NCBI GenBank assembly: GCA_002359735.1
Contig: DENS01000019.1
Span: 13,404 to 71,518, forward strand
From: Micavibrio sp. UBA2638
GTDB lineage: Bacteria; Pseudomonadota; Alphaproteobacteria; Micavibrionales; Micavibrionaceae
Length of the DNA stretch: 58,115 nt
Reading direction: 5' to 3'
Shown: piece by piece, positions 37,494 through 46,260 of the stretch
Numbering within the stretch: position 1 is the first letter of the stretch
Layout: each line of letters begins with the position of its first letter
Notes under the pieces: generated by a model
What the model was told of the DNA's origin: nothing
What the model saw: the letters and a program-made list of their open reading frames with translations, nothing else
Database searches by the model: none
Made by a program: the position numbers and the translations under genes

Positions 37494-38951
37494 ATGTCAC
37501 ACGATCATAAACACCACGAGCACAGCAGCTGCGGGCACGAACATGGGCACGGGCATGGGCATGAACATGGGCACGAACATGATCATGCGCCCTCCAACGA
37601 CAATCATCATCACCACCATGGCCACGACCACGGCCGCAAAGAAATAAATTATAATAACGGTATTCTGAAATATACATTTTCCAAGGTAAACGGACGCGCC
37701 GGAAATTGGTTAAATAAACATCGCAGAAAAATTGTTTTGGGGGCCGCCGCCGCAACGGCGGCAATAGAATATTCTCTGACAAATTCTACGATGGGTTCAT
37801 CCCTGGCGCTTCTGTTCGCGGGGGCGGCCATCGCCCATGATGCATCGGAAGATGTTATGGAAGCCACGGGCGAGCTTAAGAAAACACAAAATTTATCCAG
37901 CGGCGTTGTCGGCACGGCTGTGGGGGCCACCCATACTTTGGCGGAAGGATTGTTTTCCCTGTCGGCCACTATGCAAGGCAATTCCGATATTGCCGTTTCC
38001 AGCGTGATGGGCAGTAACGCATCCCATATCCTGCTTATGGCCGGCGGCGCGGCGGTGATTGGGTCTGTCGGTAAGGGGCAATCCACAACCTGGAAAATGC
38101 ATGCTTTGGGAATTGCCGGTTTGACGGGCGCTTTTGGCTATCAAATTGCCACAGGAGAATTCAACCCGTATCTGGGCGCGGCCATGGTTGCCGGCGGTGG
38201 TTACTATCTTTGGAATAGAGTAAAGACAGGCGAGACATGCGCCATTCATGGCGATGCCTGTTCGGGTGATAACCATGGCCACGATCACGATCACGATCAT
38301 GACCATGAACACGATCACAGCCCTTCCGAGCCTTTGACAATAAAATCCAGAATGGCCGATCCTAAACTGCATCAATTGGTTGGCTCGGTCGCCGCGTTGA
38401 CCGTGGGCGCGCATGTCTTAGGAGACCAGATATTGGTACAAGCCAAAGATCTTGGCATATCCGAAACCACTGCCGGGGCCGGTATTGCGGCGCTGGCCCT
38501 CGCGGCGCCTGAAATTATCCTGACCTGGAAGGCCGCGCATAAAGGGGATACAGAAATGGCGTGGGGCGCGGTGACGGGCTGCACCGTTGCCACTGTCGGT
38601 ATTGTTGGCGGGGCACTTGCCATGAGCGGCGTTCCGGTTCCAATCAATCTTGATCCGACCACAAATGAGGGCTTATTGCACATGACCGCCTTTGGCGGAT
38701 CTGCCGCCGCGATTGTGGCCGCAACCCACCCCAAAGTCATCGAGAAAATCAGCAAAGACGGCTCAAGCATACCCAAATGGCTGGGCGGCGCCTTTTTAGC
38801 CGCCGCTATGACATATTATGCCAACAGCGCCCTGACAAGTTGCCATTTTGACTTTATTGACGGAGAGATGGTCGAGCATTGCACTACAAGCGGTGAAAAG
38901 TCTCACGCGCCTAAAACAGATGACAGCGTACCCATTATTAATTTCGATTAA
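37494..38951 (+). CDS. His-rich membrane protein related to cation/Ca2+ exchangers
   Basis: 485 residues. The first 47 are a metal-binding His/Gly/Glu tail (repeats of GHEHGH, five His in a row at ~38-42). About ten hydrophobic segments follow. Two internal repeats resemble the alpha motifs of the CaCA exchanger family: ~133-182 (GVVGTAVGATHTLAEG ... DIAVSSVMGSNASHILL, Glu151) and ~320-372 (GISETTAGAGIAALALAAPEI ... GDTEMAWGAVTGC, Glu340). A second His/Asp run (HGHDHDHDHDHEHDH, ~261-275) lies in the loop between halves. A Zur-like operator covers the promoter, so Zn2+ is the likely cargo or signal. The C-terminus has Cys/His (SCHFDFIDGEMVEHC). No close family member is known to me. Confidence 0.75.
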   Translation: MSHDHKHHEHSSCGHEHGHGHGHEHGHEHDHAPSNDNHHHHHGHDHGRKEINYNNGILKYTFSKVNGRAGNWLNKHRRKIVLGAAAATAAIEYSLTNSTMGSSLALLFAGAAIAHDASEDVMEATGELKKTQNLSSGVVGTAVGATHTLAEGLFSLSATMQGNSDIAVSSVMGSNASHILLMAGGAAVIGSVGKGQSTTWKMHALGIAGLTGAFGYQIATGEFNPYLGAAMVAGGGYYLWNRVKTGETCAIHGDACSGDNHGHDHDHDHDHEHDHSPSEPLTIKSRMADPKLHQLVGSVAALTVGAHVLGDQILVQAKDLGISETTAGAGIAALALAAPEIILTWKAAHKGDTEMAWGAVTGCTVATVGIVGGALAMSGVPVPINLDPTTNEGLLHMTAFGGSAAAIVAATHPKVIEKISKDGSSIPKWLGGAFLAAAMTYYANSALTSCHFDFIDGEMVEHCTTSGEKSHAPKTDDSVPIINFD

Positions 38952-38972
38952 AAAATTAATATTACGTAAAAC

Positions 38973-39005
38973 TTGACTTAAACAAGCAAATGCATTATGT
39001 ATAAT
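38973..39005 (+). promoter_or_regulatory. Candidate sigma70-type promoter
   Basis: TTGACT (38973-38978), with TATGTA at a 17-base spacing (38996-39001) overlapping a consensus TATAAT (39000-39005, 21-base spacing). It lies 36 bases before the ATG at 39041, after an AT-rich stretch. Confidence 0.5.
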
Positions 39006-39040
39006 CATATCTTTATTATATATTAGTCAAGGAAACTAAA

Positions 39041-39544
39041 ATGTCTCAACAAAAACTCAGTGAAATCTTTGATAAGCCTAATTCTGGTTATGCCGAATTT
39101 GAGGCCATAAAGCCCCGAATTCGACAAGACTTAGAAATGCTTGGAGACGTTATACAACAGATTAGACCCGAACGAGTAATCGAGTTAAAAGAAAATGATC
39201 AAAAGAACTTTACTTTGTGCGACAAGCCGAAAGGCCTAAAAAAACTAACGGACAAGGCAGAATATATTAGAATTTCCTTTTCGGACCTATACGTAAATAA
39301 CAAAATGATACCAAATCAACTGCACTCATCCTTTTGGACACAAGGCCAAAATATAATTGAATCCGGAGTAAATGAAAATGTCTGTGATTACGATCATTTT
39401 CGTTTAAAGTTCTTTGAAAATTTAACAAACTCCCCCTTCTTTAAAGATATACAGGAACGCCAACTTTTTAAAACTCTGATGAAACAAAAACTTTCAGCGA
39501 ACTTAGAGAACGAAACGCAATTACCCGTACGGGATATAGGTTAA
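39041..39544 (+). CDS. Hypothetical protein, AT-rich
   Basis: A 167-residue soluble protein rich in Lys, Asn, Glu and Gln, with clearly lower GC and different codon use from its neighbours, suggesting recent acquisition. AAGGAAAC before the ATG and a good promoter upstream support expression. There is no signal peptide, membrane helix or motif I recognise. It is convergent with ilvB, with a long hairpin between the two stops (39551-39581). Confidence 0.6.
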   Translation: MSQQKLSEIFDKPNSGYAEFEAIKPRIRQDLEMLGDVIQQIRPERVIELKENDQKNFTLCDKPKGLKKLTDKAEYIRISFSDLYVNNKMIPNQLHSSFWTQGQNIIESGVNENVCDYDHFRLKFFENLTNSPFFKDIQERQLFKTLMKQKLSANLENETQLPVRDIG

Positions 39545-39550
39545 AACAGT

Positions 39551-39581
39551 TTATGGGCTGGCCAGATGGCACAGCCTATAA
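39551..39581. terminator. Long hairpin between convergent genes
   Basis: TTATGGGCTG pairs with CAGCCTATAA (one G-U), and the loop itself folds as GCCA-GA-TGGC. There is no U tract on either side, so termination is plausible but not certain. Confidence 0.5.
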
Positions 39582-39585
39582 TAAA

Positions 39586-41385
39586 TCATACCAGCGTCTT
39601 ATCAAACATCGCCGCGTCCGGTGAGAGGATCATCTCGTTATGCGCTTTACCGGACGGGATCATGGGGAAGCAGTTTTCTTTTTGATCCACCATAACATCG
39701 ACAATGGTCGGGCGGTCGGTAACGGCCAGCATTTCTTCGATCACGCCATCCAGCTCATCCGGATTTGTTGCGCGCAAACCAACCCCGCCATAGGCTTCGG
39801 CCAATTTCACAAAATCGGGCAGGCTTTCCGTGTAGGAATTGGAATAGCGCTCACCATGCAGCAATTCTTGCCATTGGCGCACCATACCCATCCATTGGTT
39901 ATTCAGGACGAAAATTTTCACCGGCAATTTATATTGTACGGCGGTGCTCATTTCCTGAATATTCATTAGGATAGAGGCTTCGCCAGCAATATCAACAACC
40001 AGCCCGTCCGGGTGCGCCACCTGCGCGCCAATGGCGGCCGGAAACCCATAGCCCATTGTGCCCAGCCCGCCGGACGTCATCCAGCGGTTAGGGTCATTAA
40101 ACGGCATAAATTGCGCCGCCCACATCTGGTGCTGGCCAACCTCTGTCGTGATATAGGTATCGCGCGGGTCTTCTTCCGTGAAATGACGTAAACGCTCCAG
40201 CGCATATTGCGGTTTGATAATTTTGCTATCATGTTTATAGGCTAGACAATTTTTACGGCGCCAGATCTCAACCTGCTCCCACCATTTGCCCAAGGCGTCC
40301 TGATCCATTTTATATTTGCGCGCGCGCCAGACATGCAGCATAGCCTTTAAAACTTCCTTGGCATCCCCGACAACGGGAATATCAATCTGTACGTTTTTAT
40401 TGATAGAGCTCGGGTCAATATCAACATGAATTTTCGTTGAATGCGGAGAAAATTTATCAATACGGCCAGTCACACGGTCATCGAACCGCGCGCCGATATT
40501 GATCATTACATCACAATCATGCATGGCCCAGTTTGCCTCATACGTGCCGTGCATGCCGAGCATCCCAAGCCATTGACGGTCATGTGCCGGATACGCGCCA
40601 AGCCCCATCAAGGTAGAGGTAATCGGAATATTGGTTTCGCGCACAAATTCACGCAATAGCTGCGAAGCCTCAGGCCCCGCATTAATAACGCCTCCGCCCG
40701 TATAAAAAACGGGTTTTTTGGCATGGGCAATCAAATCAACTGCGGCCTCTATGGCATCCATGTCCGGCATGGTTTTCGGATTATACCCTTTATGCACATC
40801 ATCTTTGGCATTTTTGTACATGCCCTTGGCAAACTGGATATCCTTGGGAATATCAATCACGACGGGGCCAGGGCGACCGGAGCGCGCAACGTGAAAAGCC
40901 TCATGCATGACGGCCGCAAGATCTTCGATAGATTTCACCAGATAGTTATGTTTGGTACAGGGCCGCGTAATCCCCGTAGTATCGGCTTCCTGAAAGGCAT
41001 CGGTCCCTATCAGGAATGTTGGCACCTGGCCGGTAATACAGACCATTGGAATGGAATCAAGCATGGCGTCAGTTAGCCCCGTTACCGCGTTGGTTGCCCC
41101 CGGGCCGGATGTCACAAGACATACACCGACCTTACCGGTTGAACGGGCGTAGCCTTCTGCGGCGTGCGCGCATCCCTGTTCGTGACGGCATAAAATGTGA
41201 TGAATATCATCCTTATGGTTAAATATCTCATCATATATCGGAAGAACAGCACCGCCCGGATACCCGAAAATATGTTCCACGCCCTGATCTATAAGGGCCT
41301 GAATTACTATTTCAGCACCAGTCATGGCTTGCGGCTTCTTTTCATGTGTCTGGCTAGCCTTTCGCTTGGCTTCGGTCGTGCTCAT
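39586..41385 (-). CDS. ilvB: Acetolactate synthase large (catalytic) subunit
   Basis: A 599-residue ThDP enzyme that condenses two pyruvates to acetolactate, or pyruvate with 2-oxobutyrate. Seen: FGYPGGAVLPIYDEIF and HEQGCAHAAEGYARSTGK with the catalytic Glu, GPGATNAVTGL, the FAD region, GLGTMGYGFPAAIGAQ and the ThDP motif GEASILMN ... NNQWMGMVRQWQ. In that motif the usual GDG is GEA (DIAGEASILMN), which is worth noting. A Lys/Gln-rich N-terminal extension of ~20 residues precedes the family start. It is preceded by an attenuator (41418-41562). Confidence 0.95.
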   Translation of the reverse strand: MSTTEAKRKASQTHEKKPQAMTGAEIVIQALIDQGVEHIFGYPGGAVLPIYDEIFNHKDDIHHILCRHEQGCAHAAEGYARSTGKVGVCLVTSGPGATNAVTGLTDAMLDSIPMVCITGQVPTFLIGTDAFQEADTTGITRPCTKHNYLVKSIEDLAAVMHEAFHVARSGRPGPVVIDIPKDIQFAKGMYKNAKDDVHKGYNPKTMPDMDAIEAAVDLIAHAKKPVFYTGGGVINAGPEASQLLREFVRETNIPITSTLMGLGAYPAHDRQWLGMLGMHGTYEANWAMHDCDVMINIGARFDDRVTGRIDKFSPHSTKIHVDIDPSSINKNVQIDIPVVGDAKEVLKAMLHVWRARKYKMDQDALGKWWEQVEIWRRKNCLAYKHDSKIIKPQYALERLRHFTEEDPRDTYITTEVGQHQMWAAQFMPFNDPNRWMTSGGLGTMGYGFPAAIGAQVAHPDGLVVDIAGEASILMNIQEMSTAVQYKLPVKIFVLNNQWMGMVRQWQELLHGERYSNSYTESLPDFVKLAEAYGGVGLRATNPDELDGVIEEMLAVTDRPTIVDVMVDQKENCFPMIPSGKAHNEMILSPDAAMFDKTLV

Positions 41386-41417
41386 ATTTCTTTCCTTTTA
41401 ATGCTTCATAACACGTT

Positions 41418-41451
41418 AAAAATAAAAAACCCCGGCTGGTATTGCTCGGGG
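41418..41451 (-). terminator. Attenuator terminator of ilvB
   Basis: Read on the minus strand, CCCCG, 12-base loop, CGGGG then TTTTTTATTTTT. It lies between the leader peptide stop and ilvB. An alternative pairing of GGCGCTG (41488-41494, inside the leader frame) with CAGCGCC (41450-41456) would use up the first arm and prevent this hairpin. Confidence 0.8.
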
Positions 41452-41478
41452 CGCTGATCTTTGCTGACTTGATATAGC

Positions 41479-41550
41479 CTAGCGTCGCAGCGCCTCCTTC
41501 ACGAGTACCACGAGACTTCCTACAATATTGTTAACAAAGTTCAAATTCAT
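41479..41550 (-). CDS. ilvB leader peptide
   Basis: A 23-codon frame, too short for normal gene calls: MNLNFVNNIV then GSLVVLVKEALRR and TAG. Ten of its 23 codons are Val, Leu or Ile, including Leu-Val-Val-Leu-Val in a row. An in-frame ATG at 41562 would extend it by four residues (MDVG). It ends just before mutually exclusive antiterminator and terminator stems. This is the classic layout for attenuation by charged branched-chain tRNAs: a stalled ribosome on the Val/Leu codons favours antitermination. The mechanism is inferred from this arrangement and from known ilv leaders. Confidence 0.8.
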   Translation of the reverse strand: MNLNFVNNIVGSLVVLVKEALRR

Positions 41551-41562
41551 ACCTACATCCAT

Positions 41563-42360
41563 AAGTTATTTAATTCGCAAGTGCAACAAAATATAGCATG
41601 TTGCTATCCCACATAAAAATTCGCGCCGGGAGTAAGCCGTTTTTTACAAATGATTGGAGAGATTAACCGGCTTCTCCACGGATCGCGTTTTTTTAACTTT
41701 ATGTAGCTTTTGATAATTTTTTATCTTCCAGCCACAATTACACCATCTAAACTTTCGTTTGTTATCCAGATCAAACCAGTGTCTGACCGAACCTTTTTCG
41801 AAACATTGTTTCTTTTATAATTTTATATATGGAACATAAATACAAAATCGTCAACACCAAAGAAACAAAAAAACACAAAATAACAATAAAACGTAATAAT
41901 ATTACAAAAATTAAGACGAATAAAATTAATGCGCTCCCCGCAAACCCAGCGTTAAATGATGCTGGATACAAGGAAACGCAATAATAGGATCATCATGATC
42001 TAAATTGTTTGAGCATGAAGCCAATAAAACACCACTCTTACTCGCTCGTTTGTCCGCTTAAAACCCTCCAGTTATCTGGATGAGCCTTAATGTGTAATTT
42101 TTTATGCTCTCAATGTAATTATTTACGCATAGTACCGGGGTCAGAGTCAAGCAGATTCCAGCGAAAAAACCCGAAAAACACAAGAAAAATACTGCAAAGG
42201 ATATAAAAAACACTAAAGTCCCGAAAGATAGGCGAAAAAATGCCTTTAGGCACCACAGCGCCCATTATACGGGCAACATTGTTTACCTGCATAGAATTGT
42301 TTGCCTGATAGTGAAATGAGCCATAAAACCGTAGCGAATGTAAAGTTTCGCGCGGCTAGA
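41563..42360. other. 798-bp AT-rich gene-free region between ilvB leader and miaA
   Basis: It should hold the ilvB promoter near its left end: TATATT is visible on the minus strand with a 15-bp inverted repeat ATAGCATGTTGCTAT (41593-41607) next to it. The rest is AT-rich without a credible gene. A lone GGGGTCAGAGTCAA at 42137-42150 resembles the sequence that often flanks REP-associated (RAYT) transposons, but no partner or transposase is present. Confidence 0.55.
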
Positions 42361-43227
42361 TTACATCTGATTACGAAACCAGGTGCTTTGGCGTTTTGCG
42401 TAACGCCGCGTTTGCCCCTGCGAGAGCATAATGGCCTCATCCAGGCTTATCCCGCCTTCCAGATAGCGCCGTAAAAAATCAAATCCCAAAGCCTTGGTCA
42501 GGGGCACGCCCTCATTAACCTCTCCTTTGTCCAACCGCGCGGCAAATGCTTTCACTTCATCCAGCGCGCCCTGCTCTATCATGGCTTCAAAGCGGGTATT
42601 ACATCGGCGATACAACTCCTCGCGCACGGGCATAATGATTTCGGTAACAAACCGCCAATCATCGGGCGGCCTTGCCCGCTTGCTCTTTTGCCATTGCGCC
42701 AAAGATTGTCCCGTGGCCTCCAAAACCTCCATTGCCCGAATGATACGGGCCTTATGATTCACATGGAAACGCGCAGCCATTTCCGGATCACGCCGCTGTA
42801 GCTCGGCATAAAATTCATGCGGTCCCATCTCTTGATATCTCTGTACAACTTGTTCGCGCACCGCATCAGGGACATCCGGTATCGGCGAAAGCCCTTGCGT
42901 TAGCGCCTTAATATATAATCCGGTTCCCCCGCAGATAATCGGTGTTTTACCAGTGGCCAGCACATCATGGATAAGCGGCTCCACCAACTCTCGCCAATTG
43001 CCGGCGCTGGTCACGTCATTTGGATGCAGATGGGCATAAAGTTTATGTGGCGCGCTTGCCAGATCCGCCGCGTCCGGCTGGGCGGTCAGAGTAGGCAGAC
43101 CATCATAAATTTGTAGTGAATCACAATTAATAATGACGCCGTCATGCTGCTGCGCCAAATCAAGCGCTCTGGCGGATTTGCCACTCGCGGTCGGGCCGGC
43201 AACAATATATATTTTCTGCTTGGTCAT
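42361..43227 (-). CDS. miaA: tRNA dimethylallyltransferase
   Basis: A 288-residue MiaA, which adds dimethylallyl to N6 of A37 in UNN-reading tRNAs. Seen: the P-loop GPTASGKSARALDLA (~11-25), NCDSLQIYDGLPTLTAQP, PHKLYAHLHP, GGTGLYIKAL and the C-terminal TKALGFDFLRRYLEGG ... YAKRQSTWFRNQ. The length is normal. It lies downstream of degP on the same strand. Confidence 0.95.
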   Translation of the reverse strand: MTKQKIYIVAGPTASGKSARALDLAQQHDGVIINCDSLQIYDGLPTLTAQPDAADLASAPHKLYAHLHPNDVTSAGNWRELVEPLIHDVLATGKTPIICGGTGLYIKALTQGLSPIPDVPDAVREQVVQRYQEMGPHEFYAELQRRDPEMAARFHVNHKARIIRAMEVLEATGQSLAQWQKSKRARPPDDWRFVTEIIMPVREELYRRCNTRFEAMIEQGALDEVKAFAARLDKGEVNEGVPLTKALGFDFLRRYLEGGISLDEAIMLSQGQTRRYAKRQSTWFRNQM

Positions 43228-43420
43228 ATAAGGAGATATAACAAATTATTTAAAATAGCGCATCTTCTTCTTATCCATCGTTTTGATCAGCCCGCCCGCC
43301 AGCGCCATCCAACGCGGCGCGAGCAGGCAATGCAAGCGAAGAAGGGTATTTAGAGGCGCCGTAAGCAGCACAGGCAGAACAATGAGGCGGCTTTTTCAAT
43401 AGACAAGTGCCGCAGCAATA

Positions 43421-44944
43421 TTATTTTGCAGCGAGCGGCAAAGCCACAAACCGTACATCACCTTCACGGTTAATCAACAGCAATACCGAATTACGCTTGG
43501 CCTCGCTGGCCGCCTTGACAATATCAATCATGTCTTGCGGCGCTTTTACCGGCTGCTGATTAACCTCCACGATCACATCCCCAACGGCCAGACCCTTATC
43601 GGCGGCACTGGACATATCGGGCACATCGGCGATCATAACACCGTCAACGTCACCCGGAACGTTATAATCATTTCGCTCTTCGTCCGTCAGGGGCATAATG
43701 CCAATATTTAACGGCTCCACTTTGACGATACTGGCCTCTGCGGAAGTCTCTTTGTCCAAAAGCCCCTCCTCTTCAGCCTTTTCCAGTTCACCGACTGATA
43801 CTTCAGTGGTGCCTTCTTTGCCTTCACGCCAATATTTTAAACTAACCGTTTCCCCAATTGTTGTTTCTGCAACGATGCGCGGCAAGGATCGCATATTATC
43901 AACTTTTTGACCGTTGAATTCCAAAATGACATCCCCGTGTTGCAAACCTGCTTTTTCAGCCGGGCCATCGGGCGTTATGCTGGCGACCAAAGCCCCTTGT
44001 TCACTGGGCAAATCCAGGCTTTCAGCAATTTCTTCGGTCACAGTTTGAATACGAACGCCAAGCCATCCACGGCGCGTACGGCCATATTTGATAATCTGGT
44101 TAATCACGGGCTTGGCCAAATCAGAAGGAATGGCAAAACCAATACCAACCGAACCGCCTGTTGGTGAAAAAATCGCCGTATTAATACCGATAACCTCGCC
44201 TTTCAGGTTAAACATTGGGCCACCGGAATTCCCGCGGTTTATCGACGCATCTGTTTGTAGATAATCATCATAAGGCCCAGATTGAATGTCACGCTGGCGG
44301 GCTGAAATAATACCGGCCGTTACCGTTCCACCCAGACCAAATGGGTTACCAATGGCCAAAACCCAATCCCCGACACGCAAAATATCACTGCGCCCAAAGC
44401 TAACGGTCTTTAACTTTGCCTTTTTCGGGTCAACCTTTAAAACCGCAATATCGGTTTTTTCATCAACGCCAACAATTTCCGCATCAATGGTTTCATCATT
44501 CGACAGAGTCACACGCACTTCATCGGCATCACGGATCACGTGATTATTGGTCACGACATAACCATTTTCGGCATCAATGATAAAGCCCGAACCCAATGAG
44601 GCCTGCGGAACAGCATCCAAACCGCGGCCACGGCGTTCCATAAATTCTTCGAAAAAATCTTCAAATGGCGAACCATCGGGAAATTGTGGCACATCTGGAA
44701 AATCACGTGCATCGGCGACCTTGGGCGTGGACGATATATTTACCACGGCCGGGGACAATTTATCCACCAAATCAGCAAAGCTGGCCGGTGGCCGTTCAGG
44801 GGCGTTTTTAAAAACCTCTTTCGCAACTTCTGTCCTGTCTTCTTTATGGGCATCAGCATCTTGTGCCATAGCAGCCCCACTCAACAAGTTCGGGGTCATT
44901 GTTAATATCGCGAGAGAAACCAGTGTTTTTAGTCCTAAACGCAT
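43421..44944 (-). CDS. degP: Periplasmic Do/DegP-type serine protease
   Basis: A 507-residue HtrA-family protease for misfolded envelope proteins. The signal peptide ends AAMA|QD at ~28. The trypsin-like domain has His135 (TNNHVI), Asp165 (EKTDIAVLK) and Ser240 (NRGNSGGP). Two PDZ domains follow (~295-385 and ~410-500). The Q-linker is acidic. It follows hflK-hflC-DUF2065, the common alphaproteobacterial order. It has its own good promoter (44993-45021), so it can be induced separately from the hfl genes. Confidence 0.94.
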   Translation of the reverse strand: MRLGLKTLVSLAILTMTPNLLSGAAMAQDADAHKEDRTEVAKEVFKNAPERPPASFADLVDKLSPAVVNISSTPKVADARDFPDVPQFPDGSPFEDFFEEFMERRGRGLDAVPQASLGSGFIIDAENGYVVTNNHVIRDADEVRVTLSNDETIDAEIVGVDEKTDIAVLKVDPKKAKLKTVSFGRSDILRVGDWVLAIGNPFGLGGTVTAGIISARQRDIQSGPYDDYLQTDASINRGNSGGPMFNLKGEVIGINTAIFSPTGGSVGIGFAIPSDLAKPVINQIIKYGRTRRGWLGVRIQTVTEEIAESLDLPSEQGALVASITPDGPAEKAGLQHGDVILEFNGQKVDNMRSLPRIVAETTIGETVSLKYWREGKEGTTEVSVGELEKAEEEGLLDKETSAEASIVKVEPLNIGIMPLTDEERNDYNVPGDVDGVMIADVPDMSSAADKGLAVGDVIVEVNQQPVKAPQDMIDIVKAASEAKRNSVLLLINREGDVRFVALPLAAK

Positions 44945-44992
44945 TTTGGTACCTACCTATTGTTGATTAGAAGAATATAAATTTACGCATTA

Positions 44993-45021
44993 AAAATAGT
45001 CGCTGGCGCGCGCAGGGTCAA
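44993..45021 (-). promoter_or_regulatory. Sigma70-type promoter of degP
   Basis: On the minus strand TTGACC (45016-45021), an exact 17-base GC-rich spacer and TATTTT (44993-44998), about 50 bases before the degP ATG. A ribosome site AGGTAGG follows. Confidence 0.65.
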
Positions 45022-45048
45022 CACGTGATCCGATATAGCCAAAAATTA

Positions 45049-45255
45049 TCAAACGACCAGCATCTGCGACAACGCGACCAATGCAAAACCACATGCCACC
45101 ATACCGATTCCAAAGCGCCGCAAAGTAGATGAGGGCAATGTCAAAGCCAAAGCCAACATACGCCGCATGGCATCAGGGAATACCGCGTATAACAGCCCTT
45201 CAATAACAAAGATCATGGCAAAGGCCGTTAAAAGGTAATCAATAAAGACATCCAT
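45049..45255 (-). CDS. DUF2065 small membrane protein
   Basis: 68 residues with two membrane helices (~5-25 and ~45-66) joined by a polar loop with FPDAMRRML. It belongs to the DUF2065 family, found next to hflKC in many proteobacteria. Its function is unknown; the constant location suggests a role with the HflKC membrane complex. Confidence 0.9.
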   Translation of the reverse strand: MDVFIDYLLTAFAMIFVIEGLLYAVFPDAMRRMLALALTLPSSTLRRFGIGMVACGFALVALSQMLVV

Positions 45256-45284
45256 ATCACCAACCTACCCCGTTGCGGTTCCCC

Positions 45285-46247
45285 CTAGCGGCTCCCCCGC
45301 TCCTGAAAGTAACGGAAGAAATCGCTATCCGGCGATAAAATCAATTGAGTATCCGGATTGGCCAAAGTCGCGCGATACGCCTCTAGCGAACGGGTAAAGG
45401 CATAGAATTCTTCATCCTTGTTAAACGCATCAGCATAAATGGTAATTGCTTCTTTATCGCCCTGACCTTTTAATTTCTGGGCATCACGCTGCGCTTCGGC
45501 GATCAAAACTGTCCGCTCTTTTTCTGCAGTGGAGCGAATCTCAAGAGCCTGCTCCTCACCTTTCGCACGGGTTTCTGTCGCACGTTCTTTCAGTTCAGAA
45601 ATCATCCGGCGGACCGTTGATGTCCGCAAATCCGCGGTCAAATCAGCCCGAACAATACGTACATCGATGATTGATATCCCCAGCCGGTCTTCTTTAATCT
45701 TGGCATTTACGCTTTTTTGAATGTCTGCCATGACGCTAGTACGGCGATCAGACAGCAAATCCTGTAATGTCGTCTTACCCAAAATAGATTTTGTAGAATC
45801 TTTCAAGATATCACCCAAACGGGAATTGGCATTGCTGACCGTACGCAAGGTTTTCAGAAACTGCAGCGGATCTGTAATTCGATAGCGCGCAAAGGTATCA
45901 ACAATAATCGGCTCCCCGCTGACGCTTTCAATCGGGGGGATATCCCCTTCTTCCAAGGCTTCTTCGGCCTCTTCGATCATCTTGCGGTTATTGACATTTG
46001 AGCTGGAGATAACCATCTGTTCCGGCCCCGGGTCAATAGAAAGGATCCGGCGGTCAAAATACCGGACATTTTGAATAACGGGCACCTTAAAATGTAGGCC
46101 AGGCCCATTAATTTCGCCCATAGGCTGACCAAATTGTAAAACGATGGCTTGTTCGCGTTCATCCACGATAAACATGGACATTGAAACCACGATTAGCCCC
46201 AACGCCGCAACAAACAAAAGCCCCAATGACAGCTTACCTATATTCAT
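45285..46247 (-). CDS. hflC: HflC, modulator of FtsH protease
   Basis: A 320-residue SPFH-domain protein. One N-terminal helix (LGLLFVAALGLIVVSMSMFIV) is followed by DEREQAIVLQFGQPMGEINGPGLHFKVP and a long coiled coil (ERATETRAKGEEQALEIR). With HflK it forms the periplasmic cage around the FtsH AAA protease. It follows hflK after 13 bases; GGAGATAG lies before the ATG. Confidence 0.95.
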   Translation of the reverse strand: MNIGKLSLGLLFVAALGLIVVSMSMFIVDEREQAIVLQFGQPMGEINGPGLHFKVPVIQNVRYFDRRILSIDPGPEQMVISSSNVNNRKMIEEAEEALEEGDIPPIESVSGEPIIVDTFARYRITDPLQFLKTLRTVSNANSRLGDILKDSTKSILGKTTLQDLLSDRRTSVMADIQKSVNAKIKEDRLGISIIDVRIVRADLTADLRTSTVRRMISELKERATETRAKGEEQALEIRSTAEKERTVLIAEAQRDAQKLKGQGDKEAITIYADAFNKDEEFYAFTRSLEAYRATLANPDTQLILSPDSDFFRYFQERGSR

Positions 46248-46260
46248 GACTATCTCCTAC

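Noticed and set aside
37494..37640. His-rich repeats as a CRISPR-like or micro-repeat array
   Set aside because: The repeat comes from CAC/CAT-GGG codons of the metal-binding tail in an intact frame with a ribosome site.
41771..41971. 66-codon hydrophobic minus-strand frame in the AT-rich gap before ilvB
   Set aside because: No ATG start or ribosome site; hydrophobic composition is expected from AT-rich DNA.
42137..42150. GGGGTCAGAGTCAA as a RAYT/REP transposon end
   Set aside because: Only one copy, with no inverted partner or Y1 transposase nearby.
43246..43398. 49-codon hydrophobic minus-strand frame between degP and miaA (core PVLLTAPLNTLLRLHCLLAP, ending KKKMRYFK)
   Set aside because: Codon use looks coding, but the only starts are GTG or rarer and no ribosome site is present. 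It may be a small gene or remnant; I cannot support either.
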